Shown here piece by piece: positions 1 through 9,285 of a stretch of 64,000 nucleotides of DNA. The notes below the pieces were generated by a model. It saw only the letters and a program-made list of their open reading frames with translations. It did not search any database and was not told the DNA's origin. Made by a program: the position numbers and the translations under genes. The stretch spans positions 1-64,000 of the forward strand of contig JAJFTK010000012.1 of NCBI GenBank assembly GCA_021372945.1. Reading direction: 5' to 3'. Position 1 is the stretch's first letter, and each line of letters begins with the position of its first letter. This DNA is from Planctomycetaceae bacterium. GTDB taxonomy: Bacteria; Planctomycetota; Phycisphaerae; Sedimentisphaerales; Anaerohalosphaeraceae.

Positions 1-56
1 GATTCTCTTATTAAAGAACGTTAGTACTGTTATATCGCTTGCAAGTTAAGATACAA

Positions 57-82
57 GGGCAGGCGTGGTAGCCTGCCCCTAC
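57..82. repeat. REP-like palindrome, copy 1
   Basis: An 8-bp inverted repeat (gggcaggc / gcctgccc) with a 6-base loop is followed by cctac. The same arms and the same tail recur at 51055-51080 with a different loop. This form is typical of dispersed intergenic palindromes (REP/RAYT-like). No transposase is visible nearby. Confidence 0.6.
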
Positions 83-102
83 CGGCGCAGGTCCGTACCA
101 GG

Positions 103-138
103 ATAAAAAAACAGCGTGCGGGTTAGGCACGCTGTTTT
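103..138 (-). terminator. Intrinsic terminator of the corrinoid protein gene
   Basis: A perfect 12-bp stem (108-119 with 127-138) has a 7-base loop. Read on the minus strand it ends in a run of Ts (complement of the A-run at 105-111). It lies 22 bases beyond the stop of the corrinoid gene, so that gene is probably transcribed alone. Confidence 0.85.
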
Positions 139-159
139 GCAGATCAAATATTCTAAGCT

Positions 160-786
160 CTAATTGAGCAGTTTCTTGGCTACATCCACCGCGGTGGCGG
201 CGTCGGCGGCGTATCCATTGGCGCCGATCTTATCGGCGTAGGCCTGCGTAACGGGCGCGCCTCCGACCATCGTATGGGCGGAAATACCGGCCTCCTTCAA
301 GGCGCGGATCGTCTTTTCCATCGCAGTCATCGTAGTGGTGAGCAAGGCACTGAGGCCGATGATCTGGGCCTTGGTTTCCTTTGCTTTCTCGACGAAATTG
401 TCGGGCGAAACATCGACGCCCAGGTCAATGACCTCGAAGCCTGCGCCTTTGAGCATCATGATGACCAGGTTTTTGCCGATGTCGTGGAGGTCGCCCTGCA
501 CGGTGCCGATCATGGCCTTGCCGAGCGGCTTTACGCCGGCTTCGACCAGTTTGGGTTCGAGGACTTCCATCGCCATCTTCATGGCGCGGGCAGCGATCAG
601 GACCTCGGGGATATAGACTTCATTGGCTTTGAACCTTACGCCAATGACGTTCATTCCGGCAATGAGTCCATCACCGAGGATCGTGGCGGGCGGCATCCCT
701 TCGCTGAGGGCCTGTTTGGTAATATCGACCGCCGCCTTTTGGTTGCCTTTGATGATCGCTTCACTTAACGCTTTCAGATCTGCCAT
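160..786 (-). CDS. Corrinoid (cobalamin-binding) methyltransferase protein
   Basis: This 208-residue protein has the two-part build of MtaC/MtbC/MttC-type corrinoid proteins: an N-terminal helical cap (about 1-85) and a C-terminal Rossmann-like B12 domain (about 88-208). The B12 signature DLHDIGKN is at 99-106, with His101 as the expected lower cobalt ligand, followed by SALLTTTM (146-153) and GGAPVT (175-180). Such proteins shuttle methyl groups from a substrate-specific methyltransferase (methanol, methylamines, methoxyaromatics) to a second acceptor protein. No partner methyltransferase is encoded in the window. An AGGTG ribosome-binding site lies just upstream and a strong terminator follows. 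The substrate cannot be told from this sequence. The family call is firm. Confidence 0.9.
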   Translation of the reverse strand: MADLKALSEAIIKGNQKAAVDITKQALSEGMPPATILGDGLIAGMNVIGVRFKANEVYIPEVLIAARAMKMAMEVLEPKLVEAGVKPLGKAMIGTVQGDLHDIGKNLVIMMLKGAGFEVIDLGVDVSPDNFVEKAKETKAQIIGLSALLTTTMTAMEKTIRALKEAGISAHTMVGGAPVTQAYADKIGANGYAADAATAVDVAKKLLN

Positions 787-1125
787 TTTTGCACCTCATT
801 GTTTAAGAAGTCTTTTCCTTTGAAATTATGTGCTATTTCCATTGGTCCTTGTATCGCTGTAACTCTTGAAATGCAACGGGGTTAGAAGGATAGAGCAAGA
901 ATAGGTCAAAAATTTGCACAAACTAGCATATTTTTACTACTTTTCTGCCTGTTTTACGGTTTTGACCCGGCGGGTATTGAATGTTCTGATGAGTTGGGGT
1001 ACAGTACGTTTGTAGTTTGAGGCTGAACTAACGTTTGTAAAAAAGTCTTTCGCCGCACTCCAATTCTGTCGAAGCTGCCGCCGCCGGCGGCGCAAAGGAT
1101 TGCAGGCCATTAATGGAGCGATTGG
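787..1125. other. Divergent intergenic region, corrinoid gene / etfBA
   Basis: This 339-base stretch separates two divergent genes and must hold both promoters. A GGAG ribosome-binding site for etfBA is at 1115-1118. A 14-base perfect GC palindrome (cgccgccggcggcg) is at 1079-1092, about 35 bases before the etfBA start, and could be an operator or a hairpin in the leader. No convincing -35/-10 pair or B12 riboswitch was found. The apparent minus-strand reading frame from 937 to 1284 overlaps etfBA and has no family features. Confidence 0.5.
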
Positions 1126-3219
1126 ATGACGCACATAATCGTACTTGTAAAGCAGGTCCCGGATGTCTCTCAGATCACTGACAATGCTTTCGATCCCAAA
1201 ACGGGCAACCTGATCCGAACACGGCTTGCCAGCGTGATCAACGAACTGGATGCGGAGGCCCTGGCGTTCGCCCATACCATGCAAAGCCTGATGAGCGCCC
1301 GAGGCAAGATCGTGGCGCTGACGATGGGGCCGCCGATGGCAGCAGAGGTTTTACGCTATAGCCTGAGCCGCTGCGCAGACGCGGCCATCCTGTTAACGGA
1401 CCGAGCGCTGGGAGGCGCCGATACGTGGGCGACGGCCAATCCTCTGGCGTACGCGATCCGGAAGATCCGCAAGGAATTATTCGACAGCTCGGATGACTAT
1501 TATATTGTCGCCGGAATGCAATCGGTGGACGGCGATACGGCCCAAGTGCCCGCGCAAATCGCCGCCGAGCTGCAAGTTCCCTGCGTGGCTTATGCTACGG
1601 AAGTCAACAAGACCGATGGAGAACTGACTTTTACGCGCATCATTTCCGGGGGCAGTCAAGTCGTACGCCCATTGAAGAAACCAGCCGTGATTACCGTCGC
1701 CAAGTACGAGTATCCGCTGTTCGCGTCGTTTGCTCGCAGCCGCGGCGCCGCCAAGATGCAGGTGATCCAATGGAGCGCGGCGGATGTGAACGCCAGCGCT
1801 GTAGGGGTCGCCGGTTCCAAGACGCGCGTGATTCGCGTCTTTCCGCCGGGCAAGACGAACCGCAAGTGCCAGGAACTTAAGAGCGTTGCGGAACTGGCGC
1901 GCGTCATTAAAGAGCAGCTCAAAACAAACGCCGAGAAAGGACACAACGGCGAGCTGAACAAGCATACTTACCGCCTGCCGGACCGGCGGGAAAGCCTGCT
2001 GGACCGCTCCTTTGAAGGAACGGACAAAGAAATTGAAGAGTATCATCTTCTCGCTCAAAAGCTGAAGGCCTTGAACATCGATGACGCGGCCTCCGTCAAC
2101 GCCTCCATCGTGGATAAACTCATGGCGGATGGAAACGATTTTCACAAGAAAACGCTGGAAGATATGGTCGCGGGCCTCAATGTGGTCAAACCTGAATACA
2201 CAGGCGAGGTCTGGGTTATGGCCGAAGTCATCGACGGCAGGCTGCACGAGGCGACTTTTGAACTGGTCGGCAAGGCGCGCGAATTGGCGGATTCGCTATC
2301 CTCCAGGGTTGGGGTGGTGCTTGTCGGTCATGCGGTGCGAGGGCTCGGAAGCGAGCTGATCGCGGCGGGAGCCGATCGTGTTTACCTGGTCGAGGACCCG
2401 CTGCTTGCCGAGTTTGATCCTGTCAGTTACTCCAAGGCGGCGGCAGATGTATTCGGTCAATACAAGCCGCAAATCCTGCTGTACGCGGCGACGCCGCAGG
2501 GGCGCGTGCTGGCGCCAATGGTTTCGTATCAAGTAGGATGCGGGTTGACGGCCGACTGCACGGGGCTTGAAATACGCGACAGCAGCCGCAAGGGCCAGGT
2601 CGGGATACTGATGCAGACGCGCCCGGCGCTGGGCGGTAACGTCATGGCGACCATCTGCACCAAGGATTCACCCTGCCAAATGGCGACGGCCCGTCCCGGG
2701 GTCATGAAGCGATTACCACCGGACACAAACCGCAAGGGCCAGATCATCGAGCACAAAGTGGTCTTGAGTGAGGCCAATCTAAGTATTCAAATACTTAAGA
2801 CGGAAAAGGCGCACGGCAAGGTGCAGTTTGACAGCGATGTGATCATCAGCGGCGGTAAAGGAATGCAAAATCGTGATTCTTATGACCGGCTGCTGGATAC
2901 GCTGTGTGAGTCGGTGCGCCAGCGATGCGGTGTCCGCGTCGAAAAAGGGGCGACGCGCACCGCCGTGGAACAAGGGTTCGCAGAACGCATTCGCCAGGTT
3001 GGCCAAACGGGCACCGCGGTGGGTCCAAAACTTTATGTTGCCATCGGGATCTCAGGGGCGATCCAGCATATGATCGGGGTGGCGAATACGGAGATGATCG
3101 TGGCCATCAATACCGATCCGCATGCACCCATCTTGCGGCAGTGCGATTACTACGTTATTGGGGGCGCCGAAACAGTGGTTCCGGAGCTTGCCGGATTGCT
3201 GAACAATTCTAAGGATTGA
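1126..3219 (+). CDS. Fused electron transfer flavoprotein EtfB-EtfA
   Basis: The 697-residue chain joins both ETF subunits. Residues 1 to about 265 match EtfB (opening with IIVLVKQVPD and containing the DGDTAQVP segment). A linker of about 90 residues follows. From about 357 to the end it matches EtfA, including TRPALGGNVMATI and the FAD-binding segment GQTGTAVGPKLYVAIGISGA. ETFs collect electrons from flavin dehydrogenases and pass them on; some bifurcate. In most bacteria the subunits are separate genes (etfB, etfA), so the fusion is notable. The start has GGAG seven bases upstream. The stop overlaps or abuts the ETF-quinone oxidoreductase gene, so the two are one operon and probable redox partners. 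Whether it is bifurcating is not decided here. Confidence 0.9.
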   Translation: MTHIIVLVKQVPDVSQITDNAFDPKTGNLIRTRLASVINELDAEALAFAHTMQSLMSARGKIVALTMGPPMAAEVLRYSLSRCADAAILLTDRALGGADTWATANPLAYAIRKIRKELFDSSDDYYIVAGMQSVDGDTAQVPAQIAAELQVPCVAYATEVNKTDGELTFTRIISGGSQVVRPLKKPAVITVAKYEYPLFASFARSRGAAKMQVIQWSAADVNASAVGVAGSKTRVIRVFPPGKTNRKCQELKSVAELARVIKEQLKTNAEKGHNGELNKHTYRLPDRRESLLDRSFEGTDKEIEEYHLLAQKLKALNIDDAASVNASIVDKLMADGNDFHKKTLEDMVAGLNVVKPEYTGEVWVMAEVIDGRLHEATFELVGKARELADSLSSRVGVVLVGHAVRGLGSELIAAGADRVYLVEDPLLAEFDPVSYSKAAADVFGQYKPQILLYAATPQGRVLAPMVSYQVGCGLTADCTGLEIRDSSRKGQVGILMQTRPALGGNVMATICTKDSPCQMATARPGVMKRLPPDTNRKGQIIEHKVVLSEANLSIQILKTEKAHGKVQFDSDVIISGGKGMQNRDSYDRLLDTLCESVRQRCGVRVEKGATRTAVEQGFAERIRQVGQTGTAVGPKLYVAIGISGAIQHMIGVANTEMIVAINTDPHAPILRQCDYYVIGGAETVVPELAGLLNNSKD

Positions 3220-3227
3220 CGCATTCT

Positions 3228-4901
3228 ATGGATAAATCAATGCAGGATCATAGCCAAACAGCAGTTTTAATTATCGGAGCGGGCCCGGCGGGCCTTTCGG
3301 CGGCGATCTCGCTGAAAAAGCAGCGGCCGGACCTGGACGTGGTGGTGATCGACAAAGCCGCCGGGCCGGGAAATCATAATTTGTCCGGGGCCGTGCTTGA
3401 ACCTGGCGCCCTGACCAGGCTACTGGACCCTGTTGACGCGAACTGGGCAGAGTCGGAGCAGGCCAAATCGGTTCTGTTGTCCAAGGTGAGCCGCGATGAT
3501 GTCATGTTCTTTTGGGGCAAGAGCCTGGCTTTCAAGATCGAGCCGGCGATCCGCGCGGCCAAGATGCTGAAGATGTCCTTTGGACAAATGGGGCACCACG
3601 GCGACTACATCTGCTCGGCGGCCAAGCTGACCGCATGGTTGTGCAAGATCGCAGCCGACCTTGGGGTCGAGGTCATGCACGGGTTTGCGGCACAGGATAT
3701 TCTGTGGGATGAGAGCCGCCACGAAGCAATCGGCGTAAAGCTGGTTGACCAGGGCCTAAATAAGGAAAGACATCCGGAACGCAACTACCTGGCCGGAGAG
3801 GTCATTCGTGCAAAAACCGTGTTGATCGCCGAAGGCTGCGACGGCCTGCTCGCCGAGAAATTCATTACGAAGGCCGGGCTGGTGCGTCAAGGCAATCAAC
3901 TGTATTCGCTCGGCGTGAAAGAGCTGATCCGCGTGAGCAATGAACAGTATGCTCTTTTCGGGGCCGGGCGGGTGGTGCACGCGATGGGATACCCGATCTG
4001 GACGCCGGCGATCGGGCCGGCGGTGTTCGGCGGCGGCATCATGTACCCGATGGGACCCAATCAAATCGCGGTCGGCATGATCGTCGGGCTGGATTACAAA
4101 TACAAGGACTTCAACCCGCAGGATGCGCTGACGCTTTTCAAACAACACCGCTGGGTTAGGCGATTTATTGCAGATGGAACAGTTGTGGAGGCCGGGGCAA
4201 AAATGATCCCGGAGGGAGGATCGTACGCCCTGCCGCGTCATGCGGAGACGGGCAGTATCGGCCGCAGCAATGTGCTGCTTCTGGGCGACAGCGCGGGGTT
4301 TGTGAACATGTGCAAGATCAAGGGCCTGCACAACGCGATCGAATCCGGCATAGCCGCCGCGGGAGCCATTGTCGAAGGATTGGATACGCCGCTGGGACTG
4401 GCGAGGGTCTATACGAAACGACTTGAGCAAGCAGGCGTCATTCGAGAGATGGAAACCGCCAAAAACTTCCGGCAGACGGTTGCGCGATTTGGACCTTTGC
4501 AGGGAATGCCGCTTAGCGTTCTTGGAAAATGGCTGCCGCAGTTCAAGGTGGAACCTGATTTCAAGGCGATGACCGGTGCGACTTACCGGCTGCGACCGGC
4601 GGTCAGGTTCGATAAGGATACTTTTACGGCCCTGGCAGCGACTGAGCACAGGGAAGAACAGCCCTGCCATCTTGAGATCATTGACGAGAGCATCTGCCGG
4701 GATGAGTGCGCCGGCAAATACGGCGCACCTTGTATCACGTTTTGCCCTGCCGGGGTTTACGAGAGCATCCAGGGACAGCTCAAAGCGGCCAACCCGTCCA
4801 ACTGCCTGCACTGCAAGACCTGTCAGCGCAAATGTCCGTTCGATAATATCCGCTGGACCGTGCCGGAGCCAACCGGCGGACCGCGATACAAGAGCATGTA
4901 A
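3228..4901 (+). CDS. Electron transfer flavoprotein-ubiquinone oxidoreductase (ETF-QO)
   Basis: This membrane-associated flavoprotein moves electrons from reduced ETF to quinone. From the ATG at 3228 it is 557 residues. The FAD dinucleotide motif GAGPAG is at residues 17-22. A second FAD contact, GDSAGFVN, lies in the middle. A C-terminal FixX-like ferredoxin domain carries cysteines in CRDECAGKYGAPCITFCPAG and CLHCKTCQRKCPFDN, for a 4Fe-4S cluster. The length and fused ferredoxin fit ETF-QO rather than separate FixC and FixX. An in-frame TTG at 3216 overlaps the etfBA stop, but the ATG with AAGGA upstream is preferred. It follows etfBA directly. The presence of ETF-QO implies electron entry into a quinone pool. 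Confidence 0.9.
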   Translation: MDKSMQDHSQTAVLIIGAGPAGLSAAISLKKQRPDLDVVVIDKAAGPGNHNLSGAVLEPGALTRLLDPVDANWAESEQAKSVLLSKVSRDDVMFFWGKSLAFKIEPAIRAAKMLKMSFGQMGHHGDYICSAAKLTAWLCKIAADLGVEVMHGFAAQDILWDESRHEAIGVKLVDQGLNKERHPERNYLAGEVIRAKTVLIAEGCDGLLAEKFITKAGLVRQGNQLYSLGVKELIRVSNEQYALFGAGRVVHAMGYPIWTPAIGPAVFGGGIMYPMGPNQIAVGMIVGLDYKYKDFNPQDALTLFKQHRWVRRFIADGTVVEAGAKMIPEGGSYALPRHAETGSIGRSNVLLLGDSAGFVNMCKIKGLHNAIESGIAAAGAIVEGLDTPLGLARVYTKRLEQAGVIREMETAKNFRQTVARFGPLQGMPLSVLGKWLPQFKVEPDFKAMTGATYRLRPAVRFDKDTFTALAATEHREEQPCHLEIIDESICRDECAGKYGAPCITFCPAGVYESIQGQLKAANPSNCLHCKTCQRKCPFDNIRWTVPEPTGGPRYKSM

Positions 4902-5019
4902 GGATAACGTTTTGCCGGCTAATGTCCTTGGGCGCGGACCGTCTGGGCGTCCTACTGTGAATTTTCATCATAATTTCCGGTTTCTTGTCTAAATTTCGAC
5001 TGTTTTCGCCACATACTCA

Positions 5020-5025
5020 TATAAT
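5020..5025 (+). promoter_or_regulatory. Probable -10 box upstream of the ECF sigma gene
   Basis: A perfect TATAAT hexamer lies 28 bases before the sigma-factor start codon. The best -35 candidate (TTCGAC at 4995-5000, 19-base spacer) is poor, so only the -10 element is proposed. Confidence 0.35.
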
Positions 5026-5053
5026 GCAAAAAGAATGCATGTAGAGGGTCGCG

Positions 5054-5569
5054 ATGGCCGGCAATAATTCCCAATTTTCGAGTGAGTTTCTCCAGTTGCT
5101 CATGAGCAACCAGATGAGAATCTATGCCTTCATTCTCAGCCTGGTCCGCAACTATGAGGACGCCGATGACATCATGCAGGATACGGCCAATACCATGTGG
5201 CAGAAGTATCCCGACAGTCAGCCCATAAACGACTTTGCGGCCTGGTCGATGAAGATCGCATATTACAAGATACTGGACCACCGCAAGCGTCAAAAGACCG
5301 ATTCACGCATCCAGTTCAACAGCGAACTATTTGAAAAAATTGTACCTATCGCGCAGGAAATCCACTCACGCCAGGACAGCAGGACGGACCGTTTGAAAAG
5401 ATGTTTGCAGCGTTTGAGCGAACGCGAGTTTAAGCTCGTTGATCTGCGCTATTATCAGAACATTAAGCCCAAAGAGATCTCGTCGCTTTTAGACATGTCC
5501 ATTTTGAACGTTTACAAGAGCATGGCGCGCGTGCATGGGCATCTTTTGGAATGCATGCAGCGGTCGTAA
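5054..5569 (+). CDS. ECF-type RNA polymerase sigma factor
   Basis: This 171-residue sigma-70 family protein has region 2 (about 20-85, with RNYEDADDIMQDTANTMW and the DNA-melting helix following it). Region 4 (about 115-170) contains LSEREFKLVDLRYYQNIKP and a helix-turn-helix around KEISSLLDMSILNVYKSMAR. The sequence resembles the Rhodopirellula/Verrucomicrobium ECF family. A GAGGG site precedes the ATG at 5054. The next gene, starting five bases after the stop, encodes a FecR-domain membrane protein, which is the usual partner and likely controls its activity. Target promoters are unknown; the secreted-protein genes just downstream are reasonable candidates. Confidence 0.9.
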   Translation: MAGNNSQFSSEFLQLLMSNQMRIYAFILSLVRNYEDADDIMQDTANTMWQKYPDSQPINDFAAWSMKIAYYKILDHRKRQKTDSRIQFNSELFEKIVPIAQEIHSRQDSRTDRLKRCLQRLSEREFKLVDLRYYQNIKPKEISSLLDMSILNVYKSMARVHGHLLECMQRS

Positions 5570-5573
5570 CGAT

Positions 5574-7298
5574 ATGAACGCAAAACAGAAATATCAGTTG
5601 AATGAGCTTCTTTACCTGTCCGTCGAAGGGATGGCCAGTCCGGAGCAGATCGAATCTCTTAACGCGCTGCTCGAATCGGACCCGGAGGCCCTGGGCCACA
5701 GCTTTGACTTCTACCTGATGCTCTCGGAATTGCGAAAAACCAACGCCATCGCGGACGCATTCCTGGGCACGAAGAACGAAAAATGCGAGCAACTCGACCT
5801 GCTGGAGCGCCTGGCGATGGAAGAGAAACTGGCGCCCTCGATCGAAATCGCGGCCAAGACCGAGATCGCATCCCCGGCGCCGATCGTCCCGAACGCCGGC
5901 ACAGAACAAAAGACCCATGCCTTCAATAAAGTCTCTATCGCCATCGGCCTGATGTCTCTGGCGGCGCTGTTGCTGATGGTGGTTTATGTGCATTTTGTTC
6001 CGTCGCGCCAATCGGTGGCACAATTGGTCAAGGTGATGAACGTGCAATCCGGCAAAGGTTTTCGAACGCTTGAACCAGGCGCTCTTTTTTATAATACGGA
6101 TGAACCAATCCAATTACAGAAAGGATACCTGGAGATCGCGTTCGACTACGGGGCGGTCGTGGTTTTGGAGGGGCCCTGCGAATTCGCCTGTAAATCCAGC
6201 GGCGGGCTCCAATTAAACTATGGCAAGGCATTCGCGACGGTTCCGCCGGAGGCTTCGGGCTTTACGATCGAAACGCCGATCTCGCGGGTTGTTGACCTGG
6301 GCACCGAGTTCGGCGTCCACGTGGAGGCGGATGGCTCTTCACGGGTCAATGTCTTTAAAGGACAAACGCGGCTGGTTTCAACGCTTCAAAAAACGGACAA
6401 GATCTCGGAGATGCTCAGCGCCGATCAGAGCCGAAAGGTAGATGGCGTTTCGGGCGCTATCGTCAACGCGGCGTTTGAGAAGGAGGGCTTTGCGCGCTAC
6501 TTCGATCCTGAACAGCAGGTCGTGCTGCGAAGCTCGATCATTAACCTTGCGGCCGTGGTCGGCGGAGGAAACGGAATCGACGCGATCTCCTGCGGCAGCG
6601 GCATCGACCAGGCAACCGGGCAGCAGAAGGAATTCGAAGAGTTCAGCGGACAATTGGACGGGACGCGGGCCTATGCCCTGGCATCGAATAATCCTTTTGT
6701 TGACGGCGTGTTTGTGCCGGACGGCGGCGAAGGGCCGGTTATCGTCAGCAGCCGGGGACACGTTTTTCAGCAATGCCCGGATACCAATGGCCGTTACTGG
6801 GGCGGCGTCATCAATGGCGCAAGCCACGAGGCGCAACTGCTTGGAATCCCCAAACACAATCTGCGGCTGGGATCGATCGCCTACGGCGCTGGCGGCACAT
6901 CCTCGATCTACATGCATGCCAACCAGGGAGTCACATTCGACCTGGAGGCGATCCGTCAGGCCTATCCGGGCCTGTCCCTGGACCGCTTCACGGCTGTGTG
7001 CGGGATCTCGGAAAGCCTTAACGATTACGCGGACCGGCTGAGGGTCTGGGCCGGCCAATGGACCAAGCTGGAGCCGGATAGTTCGAAGGCGGATTTTTTC
7101 GTGCTGGTGGACGGCCGCGTCCAGCATGAGCAGCGGGACCTGACCGTGCGCACCGGCGCGACAGAGATCTCGATCGAGATCCATCCTCAAGATCGGTTTC
7201 TGACCCTGGTCACAACGCAGGGCAGCGATCCGTGGGGAAATACGAATGATTGGACCTTGTTCGGAGCGCCTTATCTTCATGTGAGTCCTATGAAATAA
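5574..7298 (+). CDS. FecR-domain anti-sigma-like membrane protein with NPCBM-like C-terminus
   Basis: The product is 574 residues. An N-terminal cytoplasmic part of about 118 residues is followed by one membrane helix (about 120-142). A periplasmic FecR domain (about 150-290, with TPISRVVDLGTEFGVHVE and VFKGQTRLVS) comes next, then a C-terminal beta-rich region ending in a segment resembling NPCBM/NEW2 carbohydrate-binding modules (FFVLVDGRVQ, DWTLFGAPYL). The start at 5574 leaves a four-base gap after the sigma gene. FecR proteins sense an outer signal and regulate a cognate ECF sigma factor. The C-terminal module suggests the signal may be a glycan, which is inference. This architecture is frequent in Planctomycetes. 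Confidence 0.82.
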   Translation: MNAKQKYQLNELLYLSVEGMASPEQIESLNALLESDPEALGHSFDFYLMLSELRKTNAIADAFLGTKNEKCEQLDLLERLAMEEKLAPSIEIAAKTEIASPAPIVPNAGTEQKTHAFNKVSIAIGLMSLAALLLMVVYVHFVPSRQSVAQLVKVMNVQSGKGFRTLEPGALFYNTDEPIQLQKGYLEIAFDYGAVVVLEGPCEFACKSSGGLQLNYGKAFATVPPEASGFTIETPISRVVDLGTEFGVHVEADGSSRVNVFKGQTRLVSTLQKTDKISEMLSADQSRKVDGVSGAIVNAAFEKEGFARYFDPEQQVVLRSSIINLAAVVGGGNGIDAISCGSGIDQATGQQKEFEEFSGQLDGTRAYALASNNPFVDGVFVPDGGEGPVIVSSRGHVFQQCPDTNGRYWGGVINGASHEAQLLGIPKHNLRLGSIAYGAGGTSSIYMHANQGVTFDLEAIRQAYPGLSLDRFTAVCGISESLNDYADRLRVWAGQWTKLEPDSSKADFFVLVDGRVQHEQRDLTVRTGATEISIEIHPQDRFLTLVTTQGSDPWGNTNDWTLFGAPYLHVSPMK

Positions 7299-7334
7299 GC
7301 TTACGTTATAATCCCATTTTTAGGAGGTTGTGTT

Positions 7335-9245
7335 ATGAGAAGACATGTGATTTGTTTAGCAGCGGTTTGTGCCGCTGCCGTTTCGGCGAATGCTTACATT
7401 ATTGACGATTTTTCAAGCGGACTAGACTCCTGGACAAGCACGGTCATCCTGGATAATGACCATGACAACGTCTGGAACACGGCCGCCTGGCAGATCGCCG
7501 ATGGAACGCTTCAACTCAATACGACGACATACGACAACATTCAGCAATATGCCATGATCCGCAATGGTTTGACTCTGGCGGCGGACCATGAAATCCAAAT
7601 CGAACTGGTTCGCAGCGGCAGCGGCGCCACGCAGGACCTCGGTCTTTATGTCGGCGGCACCGCTCCTGCCACCGATGTTCGGCGCGATTACATCAGCGTC
7701 TATGGACGCAACGATGGCCAGCTTTTTACACGCGGCTTTGACGGCACCACTGAATATGGCCACATCGGCTGGATCAGCCCCGCTTACACAAAGCTGTTTA
7801 TTGCGCGGACGGCCGTCAATGCCTTTGAGGCCGGTTATTATGATGCCGCGGGCCGCCATGTCATGGTGACCCGCACTCCGACAACGGCCAATGCCGCGAC
7901 GTTCGTGGGTATCTATTCCGATGTCCGCGGCGTCGGCGTCTTGGGCAATCTTGACAATCTTCAAATGTGGAGTCCGCTGTGGTCAGCGCATACGCCTAGC
8001 CCGACCAGCGGCAATCTTGCCGCCGGAACGCCCCTGGGCGATGGTACCGTGAATGTGACGCTTGATTGGCAAGCCGGGCTGGACCCGTTCAATGAAGCCC
8101 AGGTCAATGGGGCCATTACCAAACACTATGTGTTCATGTCAGATCTACCGACCGACCCTAATCTTTACTACCTGGGTACGGTCGCGCAGTCGCAGCCGGA
8201 TACGAACCCGGCCACGTCATTCGGGACGGTAACGGGGCTATCGGAAGTGACGGCTTACCGCTGGGCGGTCGTCGAGGCGCTGACCGGCTACGACCAGCAG
8301 ACCTTCACGGCGGGCGTCAGTACGCTGGACGAGGTGGACCCCAACAACCTCATCGGCCCCACGTGGACCTTTACCACCGCCGTGGGGGTTGACCGGCGGC
8401 TGGTCGGCGAATACCTGTTTGAAAACAACTTCAACGACAACACCGCACAAGGCAACAACGGCAGCGCGGCCGAGCCCAATGCGCCCACGTTCAGCAACGT
8501 CGATGCGTTAAGCGGTTCGGGCTCGTATGCGGTGTTCGACGGGGGTGATTTCGTGAATTTCGGCACGGCGGCCTATCCCAAGGCCGGTACCTTCATTTAC
8601 GGCGTCGGAGCCGGCCTGGAGGAAGGCACCATCACGTGCTGGGTAAAAGCCACAAAGGCAGGCGGACTCTTGACGAACTACAATGACGGCCAAACGACGG
8701 GTTTCGCGTTGAGCCTGGCTGCAAACGGAACACAGATCGATACGCGCATGAATGCCCGCGGAGAATCCGGCGATGTTGGGACGGTCCAGGGACGCCCGGG
8801 TAAGACGGATTTTCATTTTGTGACTGACGGGCAGTGGCATATGATAGCCGCCACATGGAAATGGGGCGATACGATGCGCGTCTATGTGGATGGCGGCCAG
8901 GTGGCTTCCGTCACCGCCGGAACCCCCACCGAGTTTGCGGATTGGCAGTACGGCGTAGTGCTGGGCGCCAGCCGGAACGCGACGAACCGTAACATCCTGC
9001 AGGATTTTTACCGCGGTGCGCTCGATACGCTGCGAATCTACAACTACATTCGCACGCCGGAACAGATCGCCAATGAATACTATACGACATCGGGCAACAA
9101 GGCGTGTACGGACCCGTCTTTTACAGGCAGCGCATTTAACTTCGATAATTCGGGCCAGTCGTATTGCCAGGTCGATATAGCTGATTTCGTGGTCTTTGCG
9201 GAAAACTGGCTATTGAACGGCTTAACAACAGGCGAGCAAATGTAA
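7335..9245 (+). CDS. Secreted LamG-domain protein with dockerin-like C-terminal motif
   Basis: A 636-residue exported protein. It has a signal peptide (about 1-20, ending AVSANA). An N-terminal beta domain (about 22-215) is shared with the next gene. A fibronectin-like stretch (about 225-345) and a LamG/concanavalin-like domain (about 350-590, with WHMIAATWKWGDTMRVYVDG) follow. The tail CQVDIADFVVFAENWL resembles the single dockerin-type repeat common at the C-terminus of planctomycete secreted proteins. A very strong AGGAGG site lies upstream. A TATAAT sequence at 7307-7312 sits in the short gap after the FecR gene and could be an internal promoter, but it has no good -35. Probably a surface or extracellular glycan-binding protein; no catalytic residues recognised. 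Confidence 0.8.
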   Translation: MRRHVICLAAVCAAAVSANAYIIDDFSSGLDSWTSTVILDNDHDNVWNTAAWQIADGTLQLNTTTYDNIQQYAMIRNGLTLAADHEIQIELVRSGSGATQDLGLYVGGTAPATDVRRDYISVYGRNDGQLFTRGFDGTTEYGHIGWISPAYTKLFIARTAVNAFEAGYYDAAGRHVMVTRTPTTANAATFVGIYSDVRGVGVLGNLDNLQMWSPLWSAHTPSPTSGNLAAGTPLGDGTVNVTLDWQAGLDPFNEAQVNGAITKHYVFMSDLPTDPNLYYLGTVAQSQPDTNPATSFGTVTGLSEVTAYRWAVVEALTGYDQQTFTAGVSTLDEVDPNNLIGPTWTFTTAVGVDRRLVGEYLFENNFNDNTAQGNNGSAAEPNAPTFSNVDALSGSGSYAVFDGGDFVNFGTAAYPKAGTFIYGVGAGLEEGTITCWVKATKAGGLLTNYNDGQTTGFALSLAANGTQIDTRMNARGESGDVGTVQGRPGKTDFHFVTDGQWHMIAATWKWGDTMRVYVDGGQVASVTAGTPTEFADWQYGVVLGASRNATNRNILQDFYRGALDTLRIYNYIRTPEQIANEYYTTSGNKACTDPSFTGSAFNFDNSGQSYCQVDIADFVVFAENWLLNGLTTGEQM

Positions 9246-9285
9246 GGTGAGCTTGGCCTGCGACGCATTTGGCGCTGTCGCTCAG

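Noticed and set aside
937..1284. Minus-strand reading frame of 115 codons
   Set aside because: It overlaps the well-supported etfBA gene, has no ribosome site, and its Arg-rich content looks like the opposite-strand reading of coding DNA and GC palindrome.
3756..4811. Minus-strand reading frame of 351 codons
   Set aside because: It is wholly antisense to the ETF-quinone oxidoreductase gene, and no family resemblance could be seen.
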